Below, one piece after another: positions 34,167 to 44,040 of a stretch of DNA of 64,000 nt. This stretch comes from CAITNM01 sp021298215 (GTDB taxonomy: Bacteria > Pseudomonadota > Alphaproteobacteria > Paracaedibacterales > CAITNM01). The DNA is taken from positions 10,300-74,299 of the forward strand of contig JBKCOJ010000011.1 of the NCBI GenBank assembly GCA_046309815.1. Reading direction: 5' to 3'. Positions within the stretch are counted from its first letter, which is position 1, and each line of letters begins with the position of its first letter. A program made the translations under genes and the position numbers. The notes beneath the pieces were generated by a model. It ran no database searches. It was not told the origin of the DNA and worked only from the letters and a program-made list of their open reading frames with translations.

Positions 34167-34679
34167 CTAAATTTCTGTTGATAGTTTGATGGCAGTCTTT
34201 GTGATGGTTTTTATTACTTTTTCTAAAATATTGAATTTAGCTATTTCTCGGCCGCCCGCTCTTTCTGCTATTTCTTTGTGCTCATCTTCTTCATTTTTAA
34301 ACTTCTCAATAATTTCTATTAAAGAATTATTTTCAGAAGATTGGATTAATGAATCAATTTGATTTTGATAATGAGTAACAATTATTTCTTCAATAGCTAT
34401 TGTGGAAGCGTGCGCTGCCTTTTTTCCCATCAAAGCAGTGATGGCTCCTATATTATAACTCAGAATATGCCAGAAAGGTTGAAAGATTGTAGGTTTGACT
34501 TTATGTTCAATCATAAGTTGCGTGAATGCTTTAAGATGTATTTTCTCTTGATTAGCCATTTTCACAAGTTCTAGATCATCGCCAAGAATTCTTCTCATGC
34601 CTTTATATACTTGCTTAGCTCCAAGCTCTCCTGCATGATTTACTCGCAATATGGATTCTATTTCTCTCGAATTTTCCAT
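34167..34679 (-). CDS. coq7: Demethoxyubiquinone hydroxylase Coq7
   Basis: This di-iron carboxylate enzyme hydroxylates 2-polyprenyl-3-methyl-6-methoxy-benzoquinol in ubiquinone biosynthesis. I chose the ATG at 34679 (MENSREIESILRVNHAGELG) because GGAGAG lies directly ahead and the Coq7 fold begins there; the frame remains open to 34733. The 170-residue protein has the ligands in NHAGELGAKQVYKGM, EKIHLKAF, AIEEIIVTHY and EDEHKEIAERAGG. It is in the conserved yqaA-dsbB-coq7 group and overlaps dsbB by about 22 bases. Confidence 0.93.
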   Translation of the reverse strand: MENSREIESILRVNHAGELGAKQVYKGMRRILGDDLELVKMANQEKIHLKAFTQLMIEHKVKPTIFQPFWHILSYNIGAITALMGKKAAHASTIAIEEIIVTHYQNQIDSLIQSSENNSLIEIIEKFKNEEDEHKEIAERAGGREIAKFNILEKVIKTITKTAIKLSTEI

Positions 34680-35164
34680 TCTCTCCACACCATGGTAATA
34701 GTTGCTAATGAAAATGCTAGAGAAGTCCACCAACTAGCAGGAAGCCCGAATAAATACCAACTTATTTTGTCGCATCTGGGGATTTTCTGGTTTTTCATTT
34801 GTTCGTTGAGAGATTTTAACATTTCTATAGGGTTAGTTGATGGGAGTTCTATATTTGTTAAGCAAGACTTAGGCATTGCCCACCATTTCTGCTCAACTCC
34901 AATGTGAAAGATACTCAAGGTAACTCCGCCGAAAGCAATGAAGCATAATATGCAGGTAAAAAATTTTCTATCATATCCTGAAATAACAATCCCCAGAGCC
35001 AAAATGGCAACAGCCATCATAATATATCGTTGATGATAGCAAAGGCTGCAAGGTACAATATTAAACAAATATTGCGCAATGAGGCTAATGCTTAAAAGGC
35101 TGAAAAAATAGATAGCAACAAACCAATAAAAATATCTGGAATTTCTAAGGAAAATTTTTATCAA
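34658..35164 (-). CDS. dsbB: Disulfide bond formation protein DsbB
   Basis: This inner-membrane quinone reductase reoxidises DsbA-type periplasmic oxidases. Four membrane segments are visible. The first redox pair is CSLC (in VPCSLCYHQRYIMM) after TM1. The second pair should be the Cys in MPKSCLTN and the one in PRCDKISW. The last segment is PASWWTSLAFSLATITM. I prefer TTG 35164, whose TTGA overlaps the upstream stop; the frame is open to 35212, which would give an implausible 52-base overlap. The product is then 168 residues. It sits between yqaA and coq7. Confidence 0.88.
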   Translation of the reverse strand: MIKIFLRNSRYFYWFVAIYFFSLLSISLIAQYLFNIVPCSLCYHQRYIMMAVAILALGIVISGYDRKFFTCILCFIAFGGVTLSIFHIGVEQKWWAMPKSCLTNIELPSTNPIEMLKSLNEQMKNQKIPRCDKISWYLFGLPASWWTSLAFSLATITMVWREWKIREK

Positions 35165-35772
35165 CTTAAACACTTCACGATTATAAAGCCTGCTACAATT
35201 ATACCAAGGCAAACAAGAAGTGCCACTGTTAAATATTTTTCAATGTATTGTTTTGCTAGAGGGCCAAAAAAATATAAGATTCCATAAAGTAAGTAAAATC
35301 GAAAGGCTCTAGCGATGACAGATGCAATAAGAAATTGGGTAATATCAAAATGTGCTACACCGCTTGCAATCGTAACAAGTTTAAATGGAATAGGCGTTAA
35401 TCCTTTTAAAGATATAATCCAAAAACCATAATTTTGAAAATCATTTTGAAATCTCTCAAATGCATTATGTAATCCATAAGTTTCAATAATTAAATCTCCG
35501 ATAGTCGAAAATAAATAATAACCAATAGCATAACCCAATATTCCCCCTAAAACTGAGGCTATTGTTGCGCCTAAGGCTAATCTCCATGCAAGCACACGAT
35601 TTGCTAATATCATCGGAATAAGCATTAGATCAGGCGGCAAAGGAAAAAAGGAACTTTCCGCGAATGATACTAAATACATGATATATTTGGCACGTTTAGT
35701 GTTGGCTGCTTTAAGGCACCAGTCATACATGCGGTGCAAAATATTTTGTTGTTTCTCAATAATATTATTCAT
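35161..35772 (-). CDS. yqaA: YqaA-family (DedA-like, SNARE-associated) membrane protein
   Basis: This 203-residue polytopic membrane protein has the family blocks SFAESSFFPLPPDLMLIPMIL, GYAIGYYLF and KGLTPIPFKLVTIASGVA. DedA/YqaA proteins belong to the superfamily of lipid scramblase/flippase-like proteins involved in envelope homeostasis; the function of the YqaA branch is less settled. It heads the yqaA-dsbB-coq7 run on the minus strand. glmS diverges, with 79 bases between the two starts. Confidence 0.88.
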   Translation of the reverse strand: MNNIIEKQQNILHRMYDWCLKAANTKRAKYIMYLVSFAESSFFPLPPDLMLIPMILANRVLAWRLALGATIASVLGGILGYAIGYYLFSTIGDLIIETYGLHNAFERFQNDFQNYGFWIISLKGLTPIPFKLVTIASGVAHFDITQFLIASVIARAFRFYLLYGILYFFGPLAKQYIEKYLTVALLVCLGIIVAGFIIVKCLS

Positions 35773-35851
35773 TACTTTTTACAAAAAATTTCAACTATGG
35801 ACTTTTATAGCACAACAAATCAAACTTGCACGTGTTATTAAGGGAGATGTT

Positions 35852-37684
35852 ATGTGTGGAATTATAGGTGTTTTGTCAAAAGATTCTGTTTCAGAACGTA
35901 TATTTGATGGACTATCTAGGCTAGAATATCGCGGTTATGATTCTGCCGGTATAGCAACGATACATGATAATTCTATCCATAAAAGGCGTTCGGAAGGCAA
36001 GCTTCAATCGTTAAAAAGCATTTTAGAAAAAGATCCTATTCAGGGTTACACAGGTATAGGACATACTCGCTGGGCAACTCATGGGTCGCCGACCTATCAT
36101 AATGCGCATCCCCATACCACTGATCGAGTAGCTGTTGTTCATAATGGTATTATCGAAAATTATCAAACCCTAAAAGATAATTTAATACAAAATGGAGTCG
36201 TTTTTAGTAGCGAAACGGATACAGAAGTTGTTGTGCACTTAATCGACCAAGAGTTACGAAATGGAAAGACGCCAGAGCTTGCAGTGCAAAAAACACTTTC
36301 TCAGTTAGAAGGAGCCTTTGCTTTAGCAATTGTTTTTTCACAAGATCCTAAAATTTTGATCGGAGCAAGACGAGGAAGCCCTCTAGTTGTTGGTATTGAT
36401 GAAAATAATTTATTCTTGGGTTCAGACGCTTGGGCTTTGGCTCCGTGGACTCAAAAAATATGTTATTTAGAGGAAGATGACGTCGTTGTAATGAAAAATG
36501 ATGACGTCAATTTCAGCTACACTATTTTTAGTGGAGAAGGAAAAATAGTAAGCCGTCCACTCAAAAATCTTAATTTAGCAACTGGAGCTGCTAGCAAAGG
36601 TGTTTATAGTCACTTCATGCTGAAAGAGATTTTTGAACAACCGCAGACATTAAGTGATACGTTTTTAGCATTGATTGATGAAAAAACATTTGAAACGCGT
36701 ATTGAGTTACCTATTGATTTTACTAAGCACCATTCACGCATATTGTTGGTTGCTTGTGGTTCTTCTTATTATGCGTCATTGACTGCAAAATATTGGTTTG
36801 AGAAATATGCACGAATTCCTTGTGAAGTAGAATTGGCTTCAGAATTTCGTTATCGCGATCCAGTATTAACTGAAAATGATATATGTATATTTGTTTCCCA
36901 ATCAGGTGAAACAAGTGATACTTTGGCAGCACTTAATTTGGCTAAGGCTAAGAATTGCTCAACTCTTGCTATTGTGAATGTCCCCGAAAGTTCTATGGCG
37001 AGAGCCGCCGATTATTGTATTTTAACTTTAGCGGGACCGGAAATTGGGGTTGCTTCTACAAAAGCTTTTACAGCTCAGTTGGCTGTCTTATGTGTATTAG
37101 GATTGAAAATTGCTGAACAGAGAGCTTGTCTTGATAAGCAAAATTTATTTGAGTATTTCAAAGAATTGTTACATTTGCCAAAGCTTGTGACACATGTTCT
37201 TCAAGATGTTTCGGTCTTTGATGCGCTGGGTCAAAGATTGTCCATGGCTAGTGATATTTTATTTATTGGCAGAGGGACTAATTATCCAGTTGCATTGGAA
37301 GGTGCATTAAAATTAAAAGAAATATCATACATACATGCGGAGGCTTATGCTGCAGGTGAACTAAAACACGGACCAATTGCTTTAGTTGATAAAACAATAC
37401 CTCTTATTGCCATTTCTCCAAATGATAATTGGTTCGAAAAGACCTCTTCAAATATTCAGGAAGTTGCTTCGCGAGGTGCTCCTATTATTATGTTAACAAA
37501 TGACTTGGAGTTTACTTTGGATTGTCGAGATTTTTGCAAAATTTTGTTACCAAAGACTGGGTCACTAAATAACTGTTTTATCTATACTGTCGCTATGCAA
37601 TGTATTGCTTATTATACGGCGTTACATAAAGGTACTGATGTAGACCAACCGAGGAATCTTGCTAAATCAGTAACAGTTGAGTAA
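35852..37684 (+). CDS. glmS: Glutamine-fructose-6-phosphate aminotransferase GlmS
   Basis: GlmS makes glucosamine-6-phosphate, the entry to UDP-GlcNAc for peptidoglycan and lipid A. The start is ATG 35852: the mature enzyme must begin with Cys (MCGIIGVL), and AGGGAG lies upstream. The frame is open further back to 35678, but that would bury the catalytic cysteine. The 610-residue protein has the class II glutamine amidotransferase domain (1-240, including YRGYDSAGIA and GHTRWATHG) and two SIS isomerase domains (SQSGETSDT; RGTNYPVALEGALKLKEISY). It ends with the typical DQPRNLAKSVTVE. Confidence 0.97.
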   Translation: MCGIIGVLSKDSVSERIFDGLSRLEYRGYDSAGIATIHDNSIHKRRSEGKLQSLKSILEKDPIQGYTGIGHTRWATHGSPTYHNAHPHTTDRVAVVHNGIIENYQTLKDNLIQNGVVFSSETDTEVVVHLIDQELRNGKTPELAVQKTLSQLEGAFALAIVFSQDPKILIGARRGSPLVVGIDENNLFLGSDAWALAPWTQKICYLEEDDVVVMKNDDVNFSYTIFSGEGKIVSRPLKNLNLATGAASKGVYSHFMLKEIFEQPQTLSDTFLALIDEKTFETRIELPIDFTKHHSRILLVACGSSYYASLTAKYWFEKYARIPCEVELASEFRYRDPVLTENDICIFVSQSGETSDTLAALNLAKAKNCSTLAIVNVPESSMARAADYCILTLAGPEIGVASTKAFTAQLAVLCVLGLKIAEQRACLDKQNLFEYFKELLHLPKLVTHVLQDVSVFDALGQRLSMASDILFIGRGTNYPVALEGALKLKEISYIHAEAYAAGELKHGPIALVDKTIPLIAISPNDNWFEKTSSNIQEVASRGAPIIMLTNDLEFTLDCRDFCKILLPKTGSLNNCFIYTVAMQCIAYYTALHKGTDVDQPRNLAKSVTVE

Positions 37685-37697
37685 AAGTGATTGATTA

Positions 37698-38684
37698 TTA
37701 AGAGTTATTATCAAGAAAAGATTTCAGCAGTAAGCTAAAATCTTTTTTTACATGAGAATCAAAAGATTCTAGCATCTTGTTTGCTTCTTTTGCATATTCT
37801 TGTGCAATTTTAATTGATTGGTTGAAAGAATCTAAGTTATTAAGACGGTTTTTTATGGCATTAAAAGAGTTATAATTTTCTTTATTTTCTCCAAAATATT
37901 TATGCCATATATGTTTATTTGGGTCAGCATTATAGCCCAGCAAGACAGGGAGCGTGACTTTGCCTTCTCTAAAATCTTCTCCTGTTTCTTTTCCTCTGTT
38001 TTTGTGAGTATAGTCAAATATATCATCTAGTATTTGATATGCTAGTCCAAAGTTTTTTCCAAATTTGTACAGAAAATCAGCTCTATTTTCGTCTGCTTCA
38101 CTGGAGAGTGACCCTGTTTGACATGCTGCGGCAAAAAGTGTTGCTGTTTTATATTCTATAATTTTTAAGTATTCCTCAGTGCTTAGTTCTAAAGAGCACG
38201 AGCATCTCAGTTGAGCTATTTCTCCTCTACTAATTGTTGTAGATGCCTTTGCCAAAATTTCTAAGAATCTGATATTGTCTGTTTTTACAATCAGCTCGAA
38301 AGCACGAGCAAAAAGAAAATCTCCCACAAGAATACTTGTTTTGTTACCCCACAGAGTATTTGCTGTTTTTTTACCGCGGCGCAAATTTGATTCATCGATA
38401 ACATCGTCATGAAGAAGTGTTGCAAGGTGTATTAATTCTATTGCTGCCGCTATTTTATGGCTATTTTTTGTTATTCCGCCGCTTAGATCGGCAGATGCTA
38501 GGCATAATAATGGCCTTAATCGTTTTCCTCCAGCCGATAAAAGTGCTTGAGAGATTTTTTCTATTAAAGGTTCTGTGGTGTTAATGTATTCAAAAATTAA
38601 TTGATTTACAATTTTTAAATCATTCTCATATGTATTATGCAGATGCGAAAGAGGATCAAATTCAACTTGGGGCTTTTTTAGCAA
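37698..38684 (-). CDS. ispB: Polyprenyl diphosphate synthase (octaprenyl-type)
   Basis: This trans-long-chain prenyl diphosphate synthase provides the ubiquinone side chain. The 328-residue protein has both aspartate-rich motifs: DDVID at 93-97 (first, preceded by LLH) and DDIFD at 220-224, plus the KRLRP block (GGKRLRPLL near 52) and KTATLF. Product length cannot be fixed from sequence, although small residues ahead of the first motif suit a long chain. The methyltransferase gene diverges upstream, as in many alphaproteobacteria. Confidence 0.92.
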   Translation of the reverse strand: MLKKPQVEFDPLSHLHNTYENDLKIVNQLIFEYINTTEPLIEKISQALLSAGGKRLRPLLCLASADLSGGITKNSHKIAAAIELIHLATLLHDDVIDESNLRRGKKTANTLWGNKTSILVGDFLFARAFELIVKTDNIRFLEILAKASTTISRGEIAQLRCSCSLELSTEEYLKIIEYKTATLFAAACQTGSLSSEADENRADFLYKFGKNFGLAYQILDDIFDYTHKNRGKETGEDFREGKVTLPVLLGYNADPNKHIWHKYFGENKENYNSFNAIKNRLNNLDSFNQSIKIAQEYAKEANKMLESFDSHVKKDFSLLLKSFLDNNS

Positions 38685-38754
38685 ATTATTCTATCCAATT
38701 GGCTATACAATCTATTATAATTTAGCCTGTTTAGTTGGCCCCGGATAGCATTTT

Positions 38755-39546
38755 GTGCAAGAGTTTTTAAAAGAAGAAGATAATAAGGCGTATACAGAGG
38801 ATTCTCTTTTGAACGGTAAAGTTATTGTAAGACAGCCAGAGAAAGGTTACAGATTTTCTATTGATTCTGTATTGCTGGCGGCAGCTGTTTCTATGGATAA
38901 TGGGGAAAATATTTTAGATGTTGGTGCTGGAGTTGGCGTTGCTGGTTTATGTCTGGCTTATCGTTTTGAGCATTTAAGGGTGGTAGGAATTGAGTGTCAA
39001 AGAAATTTAGTACGTTTGGCAACAGACAATATATTGCTTAACTCTTTTAGAGATCGCGTTGAAATTTTATATGGAGACCTGCAAAATCCTCCTCCTCGCT
39101 TGGCTGCTGGGAGTTATAGCCAAGTGATCTCAAACCCTCCTTATTTTGATATTTCTCAAGGTCGTGCTTCTCCTTATTATTCAAAAGCAATTAGTAATCA
39201 TACGGGGTCATCTACTATGGAAATATGGATTAAATTTTGTCTTTTGATGTTAAAACCCCTTGGAAAGATTACATTTATTTATCGAGCGGACATGCTAGAT
39301 TATCTTCTAAGTTTGTTTTACGGAAAAGTGGGGCAGATTAATGTTCTTCCATTGTGGTCGTCAAAAAATCAGCCAGCTAAGAGGGTAATTATTCAAGGTA
39401 CAAAAGGAATGAAGGGAGGATTAAACCTTTTAAAAGGGATATCCATGCATAATCAAGATGGCTCTTTTTCAGATGAAGCGAATGCAATTCTACGAGATGG
39501 TCAGCCTATTTCTTTTTGTAATGGAGGCTTACATGGCGTGTATTAG
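38755..39546 (+). CDS. TrmN6-like tRNA1(Val) (adenine-N6)-methyltransferase
   Basis: The 263-residue class I methyltransferase has motif I ILDVGAGVGVAGLCLA (53-68) and the adenine/amine-methyltransferase active site NPPY at 127-130. The N-terminal YRFSIDSVLLAAAV matches the YfiC/TrmN6 hallmark. E. coli TrmN6 methylates A37 of tRNA1Val; alphaproteobacterial members, like this one, neighbour a polyprenyl synthase gene. The start is a GTG. The sugar-phosphate transferase gene overlaps its end by 14 bases. Confidence 0.82.
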   Translation: MQEFLKEEDNKAYTEDSLLNGKVIVRQPEKGYRFSIDSVLLAAAVSMDNGENILDVGAGVGVAGLCLAYRFEHLRVVGIECQRNLVRLATDNILLNSFRDRVEILYGDLQNPPPRLAAGSYSQVISNPPYFDISQGRASPYYSKAISNHTGSSTMEIWIKFCLLMLKPLGKITFIYRADMLDYLLSLFYGKVGQINVLPLWSSKNQPAKRVIIQGTKGMKGGLNLLKGISMHNQDGSFSDEANAILRDGQPISFCNGGLHGVY

Positions 39547-40513
39547 TTACATGTGGGTTGTTGCTGGCTTGATGGCAGTTATTTTCTTTTTGCTTTGGAA
39601 AAAGATAGGGATAAGAGATATTCCAGGTCAAAGATCTTCGCATGTGCGGTCTACTCCAACAGCAGCTGGTGTTTGTGTGGGTTTTATATTTTTGATTTTT
39701 TTCTTTTTAGCCGGAAATCAAGAAATAGAGCTGGAAGTTATTTCATCTTCATCATTAGCAGGATTTGTAATTCTTATCCTTGTTGGGTTTATAGATGATT
39801 GGAAAGAATTAAATTATAAAATAAGATTGCTTAGTCATATGATTTCTGTTGGCTTAGTGCTGACACAACATAATTTAAACATAGGTGATTATTGCGTATG
39901 GCTTTTTGTAGGGGTCGGCTTAATAAATGCATGTAATTTTCTAGACGGATTGAACGGGCTTCTAGCTAGTCAATGGCTTTTAACCGTGGGATTTTTGTTA
40001 TGCTCATTTGGTTCATTCAATAGTATTTTTTGGATTCTATGGGTTGTGATTCTCGTTTACTTATTTTTTAATTTTCCAAGAGCAAGAATATTTATAGGTG
40101 ATACAGGTAGCACAATTTTAGGTTTTTCCTATTTTATTGTTATTTTTTCCCTAGCTTTTAGGCCTCATGGATTGCCTAGTTTTATAATTGCTAATGATAG
40201 TTTTTTGATTTTTTCTTTATTTCCTCTAGCTCACGTATGGGCTGATATAATATTCACCATAATAAAGAGATCAATTGATAAGCGTTCTATAGTGAATTCT
40301 TTTGGTGATTATGGGTTTCATTATCAGGCAAAATTTTTTAAAAGCCATACAATTGTTTCGCTTATTTATTTAGGATTTAATTTGCTTTTAACTTATTTCT
40401 CAGCTTTTTTATTCAATAATCATCATTATATATTTGCTGTGTGCTTTTTGTATATCGTGCTACAAATTCTATATTGGATGTTCGTTTACAATTTATCAAA
40501 AAAATATCTTTGA
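39533..40513 (+). CDS. WecA/WbpL-like undecaprenyl-phosphate sugar-1-phosphate transferase
   Basis: This integral membrane transferase (glycosyltransferase family 4) loads a HexNAc-1-phosphate onto undecaprenyl phosphate to begin O-antigen or related glycan synthesis. I chose ATG 39533 because GGAGG lies five bases upstream; earlier in-frame ATGs overlap the methyltransferase deeply. The 326-residue protein has about ten membrane segments. The catalytic DD is in VGFIDDWKELNYKIR, NFLDGLNGLLA carries the second Asp motif, and FIGDTGSTILGFSYF follows. It is not MraY, which is longer and has different loops. Confidence 0.85.
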   Translation: MACISYMWVVAGLMAVIFFLLWKKIGIRDIPGQRSSHVRSTPTAAGVCVGFIFLIFFFLAGNQEIELEVISSSSLAGFVILILVGFIDDWKELNYKIRLLSHMISVGLVLTQHNLNIGDYCVWLFVGVGLINACNFLDGLNGLLASQWLLTVGFLLCSFGSFNSIFWILWVVILVYLFFNFPRARIFIGDTGSTILGFSYFIVIFSLAFRPHGLPSFIIANDSFLIFSLFPLAHVWADIIFTIIKRSIDKRSIVNSFGDYGFHYQAKFFKSHTIVSLIYLGFNLLLTYFSAFLFNNHHYIFAVCFLYIVLQILYWMFVYNLSKKYL

Positions 40514-40570
40514 TTTTATTTCAATCATTTTGTGTATAGAATTAAAAAATAAAGTTGTGAAAATTAAAAA

Positions 40571-42517
40571 ATGAACTTCTTAGAGATTAGTTGTTTGTTC
40601 TTATTGCTTCCTTTCTTTGGGGCAATCTTTTCATATATAAAAGCTTACAACGACTATCGGTCTGGGATCTGGTTTTGTATATGTTCTGTTTTTTTAAGTT
40701 TTATTGCGAGCTGCTGTATTTTTTACAACTTTATAAGCACACAACTTGTTGAGACTATTTATCTTTTTACGTGGATAAAATCTGGAACCATTAAAATTGA
40801 TTGGGGATTTTTTTTGGATCCTCTTAGTATTTTGATGGTAATGATCATTACATTTATTTCTTCTCTCATTCATGTTTATTCGATGGAATATATGAGAGAA
40901 GATCCTAATAAAATGCTTTTCTTTGGTCATCTTAATTTTTTTACTTTTATGATGATATTTTTAGTAACAGCTCCAAATATGCTGCAGCTTTTTTGTGGAT
41001 GGGAAGGCATTAGCTTTATTTCTTATCTATTGATTGGCTATTGGCACAATAAGCCTGCGGCAGTTACAGCATCTATTAAGGCCTTTTCGATCAACAGAAT
41101 TAGCGATGTTGGATTAATACTAGCCATAGGATCTATTTTTTCTCTCTTTCATACACTTGATTTTGAAAGCCTTTTTATGTTTTTGAAAAAATCAGAATAT
41201 CTGCCGGATGCTATGTGGTTAAATATTATTTGCCTATTTTTATTTTTTGCGGCAATGGGTAAATCTGCGCAATTTGGCTTGCATGTCTGGTTACCTAATG
41301 CAATGGAGGCTCCTACTCCAGTTTCAGCGTTGCTACACTCAGCTACAATGGTTACAGCTGGAGTTTTTTTGGTTATACGTTTCAGTTCCTTATTTGAATT
41401 AGCATTTCTCGCAAAACAAGTAATGATGTTTGTGGGGGCGTTGACAGGATTGGTTGCTGGCCTGATTGCATTAACTCAAAATGACATCAAAAAAATCATT
41501 GCTTACTCAACTTCTAGTCAACTCGGGTTGATGTTTATGGCTTGTGCCGTGGATGCATACGCAGTCGCCTTTTTTTATCTGTGCGTACACGCTTTTGTCA
41601 AAGCGTTAATATTTCTGTGTGCTGGAAGTATCATTCATGCGATGTCACACGAACAAAATATAATGAAAATGGGAGGTTTGAAAACACACTTGCGTTTCAG
41701 TTATTATGCTATGCTTGCAGGGGTATTGGCTCTTATAGGATTTCCTTTGACTGCTGGTTTTTATTCAAAAGAATGCATTGCGTCATCGATTTACTTTGCT
41801 ACAATTCCCTTTTCAAGTTTTTATTTTAGTATTTTTTTAATTTTGGTTTTTGTTACTGGATTGTACGCTTGGAGAATTTTCTTTGTAGTATTTTATGGGA
41901 AAGTTAACGCAGGAGACCAGGTGATAGCCCATATTCAAAAGATAAGAAAGGTGATGCAATACCCAATAGATTTATTAATTCTTTGTGCTGTATGTATGGG
42001 ATATATAGGTTTTGAGCTATTTGTAAAACAATCTTTTGGTTTTTCTTGGGGTGACAGCATTGTTGTCAGAATGCCCGAATATATTCCTTTGTGGATGAAA
42101 TTATGCATGTTTATAGTGAGTTTACTGGCTTTTACAGTTTCGTATTTTGCTTGTAATTTAAATAATCGTAAACTGTCGACTTTTTTGGAAAAATTTTCAA
42201 AAATCTATGAAACTCTAAAAAATGGATTATATCTAGAGGAGTTATACTCTCAGAAAATTATCTTTCCACTTTTGAGGCTTGGAAGTTCTTTTTATCAAAT
42301 AGGAGATAGGAAAATAATAGATAAATTTGGGCCTGAAGGTGTGCCTAAATTAGTATTTAAGGCAAGTGAATATCTAAAGAAATTACAGACGGGATACTTA
42401 CCTCATTATGTGTTTATAGCTATTTTTGGTGTAGTGCTAATTTTAACTTCATGCATAGCAATACGTATATTTCCAAAAGTTGCTTCAGAATTTTTATTTG
42501 CGGTTGGACATTTGTGA
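40571..42517 (+). CDS. nuoL: NADH-quinone oxidoreductase subunit L
   Basis: NuoL is the distal proton-pumping antiporter-like subunit of complex I. The 648-residue protein has the family signatures FCGWEGISFISYLLIG (near 137), GKSAQFGLHVWLPNAMEAPTPVSALLHSATMVTAG (near 230-264) and the lysine-containing pump helices. It ends with the long amphipathic lateral helix region and a final membrane segment. It begins a nuoL-nuoM-nuoN run; nuoA-K do not precede it. Confidence 0.97.
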   Translation: MNFLEISCLFLLLPFFGAIFSYIKAYNDYRSGIWFCICSVFLSFIASCCIFYNFISTQLVETIYLFTWIKSGTIKIDWGFFLDPLSILMVMIITFISSLIHVYSMEYMREDPNKMLFFGHLNFFTFMMIFLVTAPNMLQLFCGWEGISFISYLLIGYWHNKPAAVTASIKAFSINRISDVGLILAIGSIFSLFHTLDFESLFMFLKKSEYLPDAMWLNIICLFLFFAAMGKSAQFGLHVWLPNAMEAPTPVSALLHSATMVTAGVFLVIRFSSLFELAFLAKQVMMFVGALTGLVAGLIALTQNDIKKIIAYSTSSQLGLMFMACAVDAYAVAFFYLCVHAFVKALIFLCAGSIIHAMSHEQNIMKMGGLKTHLRFSYYAMLAGVLALIGFPLTAGFYSKECIASSIYFATIPFSSFYFSIFLILVFVTGLYAWRIFFVVFYGKVNAGDQVIAHIQKIRKVMQYPIDLLILCAVCMGYIGFELFVKQSFGFSWGDSIVVRMPEYIPLWMKLCMFIVSLLAFTVSYFACNLNNRKLSTFLEKFSKIYETLKNGLYLEELYSQKIIFPLLRLGSSFYQIGDRKIIDKFGPEGVPKLVFKASEYLKKLQTGYLPHYVFIAIFGVVLILTSCIAIRIFPKVASEFLFAVGHL

Positions 42518-44040
42518 AAATACCGATTTTATCTTTAATGACACTATTACCGCTTCTGGCAGCATTCGTTTGTGTATTAGTGAGAAAACAAAATAGTGAA
42601 AATGCAAGAAGAATAGCAGGCTTTGCTAGCTGTATTAATTTATTTTTAGCTGTTAGTTTATGGATTTTTTTTGACGAACACAACTCTGATTTTCAATTTT
42701 ATGAAAGTCATTCATGGGTAAAAAATGCAAGTATTGACTTTCAATTGGGCGTGGACGGGATATCATTATTTTTTATAATTCTATCTGCCTTGTTATCAAC
42801 ATTGATGATTTTTGGAACTTGGTATTCTGTTAAGGAGCGTCTGCGAGAATATTCTATATTCTGCTTAGTATTGCAAACATTTATGATTGGCTGCTTTGCA
42901 GCAACAAATTTATTTTTGTTTTATATTTTTTTTGAAGGTGTGCTTATTCCTATGTTTTTGATTATAGGAATATGGGGTGGAGATAAAAGAATTTATGCAA
43001 CGTTAAAATTCTTTCTTTACACGTTTTTTGGCTCTGTTTTTATGCTATTGGCCATTTTGAAGATTTATACAGAATTTCAAACACTAAATTTTATTGATTT
43101 ACAGAATTTCCATATTGGTTTCAATTTGCAAATACTATTATTCCTGGGTTTTGCTTTTTCTTTTATGATAAAGACTCCTATATGGCCCTTACATACATGG
43201 CTGTCAGATGCGCACGTCGAAGCTCCATCCGGAGGCTCTGTTCTTTTAGCAGGAATTCTGTTGAAAATGGGTGGATACGGTTTTATACGCTTTTGTCTGA
43301 GCCTTTTTCCGGAAGCTAGTCAGTTTTTTGCTCCATATATAATATTTCTAAGTGTAATAGGAATCATTTGGGCTTCATTGATTGCATTTGCACAGTCAGA
43401 TATCAAAAGGTTAATAGCTTATTCTTCCATAGCTCATATGGGAATCGTAACTCTTGGAATTTTTTCTTTTAGAATCAACGCACTCGTAGGTTCTGTTGTT
43501 CAGATGATTAGTCATGGACTTGTTTCGTCTGCACTCTTTTTTAGTGTAGGCATGTTATATGATCGTTTCCATACGCGTGAAATCAATAATTTTGGAGGTA
43601 TTCTAAAAATAATGCCAAATTTTGGGGTTATGTTTATAATTTTTATATTTGCTTCTATCGGTTTGCCTTTTACTTCCGGTTTCGTTGGTGAAATATTAAT
43701 ACTTATTGATAGCTTTTCGGTTAGGCCTATAGCTACCTTCTTTGCTTGCTTTGGAATGGTTTTTGGGGCTGCGTACATGTTAACTCTTGTGGGTAAGTTG
43801 CTGTATGGAAAGCTTTCTACGGAGTTGGGCCTTGATTCCAGGTTAGATATAGACGATTATTCATTGCATTTAAGTTTGAAACCTTTAGAAAAATTTGTGT
43901 TAATAATTTTATCAGTTATTATTCTCGTGCTTGGTGTTTATACAAAGCCATTGATGGTGCCTATTAGAAAAGCAATACTGAAACACAGCTTAATAAAAAG
44001 TGAAGTTTCCGGAGGTGTGAATAGCGTTTATGCTGGATAG
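42514..44040 (+). CDS. nuoM: NADH-quinone oxidoreductase subunit M
   Basis: This is a second antiporter-like membrane subunit of complex I. The GTG at 42514 overlaps the nuoL stop (GTGA) and gives a protein of 508 residues, beginning with a membrane segment (VKIPILSLMTLLPLLAAFVC in translation from the GTG). An open frame extends to 42451, but that extension lies within nuoL. Motifs include the conserved Glu in FFEGVLIPMFLIIGIWGG, PIWPLHTWLSDAHVEAPSGGSVLLAGILLKMGGYG and YSSIAHMG. The stop overlaps nuoN by 11 bases. Confidence 0.96.
   Translation: MKIPILSLMTLLPLLAAFVCVLVRKQNSENARRIAGFASCINLFLAVSLWIFFDEHNSDFQFYESHSWVKNASIDFQLGVDGISLFFIILSALLSTLMIFGTWYSVKERLREYSIFCLVLQTFMIGCFAATNLFLFYIFFEGVLIPMFLIIGIWGGDKRIYATLKFFLYTFFGSVFMLLAILKIYTEFQTLNFIDLQNFHIGFNLQILLFLGFAFSFMIKTPIWPLHTWLSDAHVEAPSGGSVLLAGILLKMGGYGFIRFCLSLFPEASQFFAPYIIFLSVIGIIWASLIAFAQSDIKRLIAYSSIAHMGIVTLGIFSFRINALVGSVVQMISHGLVSSALFFSVGMLYDRFHTREINNFGGILKIMPNFGVMFIIFIFASIGLPFTSGFVGEILILIDSFSVRPIATFFACFGMVFGAAYMLTLVGKLLYGKLSTELGLDSRLDIDDYSLHLSLKPLEKFVLIILSVIILVLGVYTKPLMVPIRKAILKHSLIKSEVSGGVNSVYAG

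Noticed and set aside
34679..34733. Longer N-terminus for Coq7
   Set aside because: The extra 18 residues lie within dsbB and have no ribosome-binding site; the family begins at the ATG at 34679.
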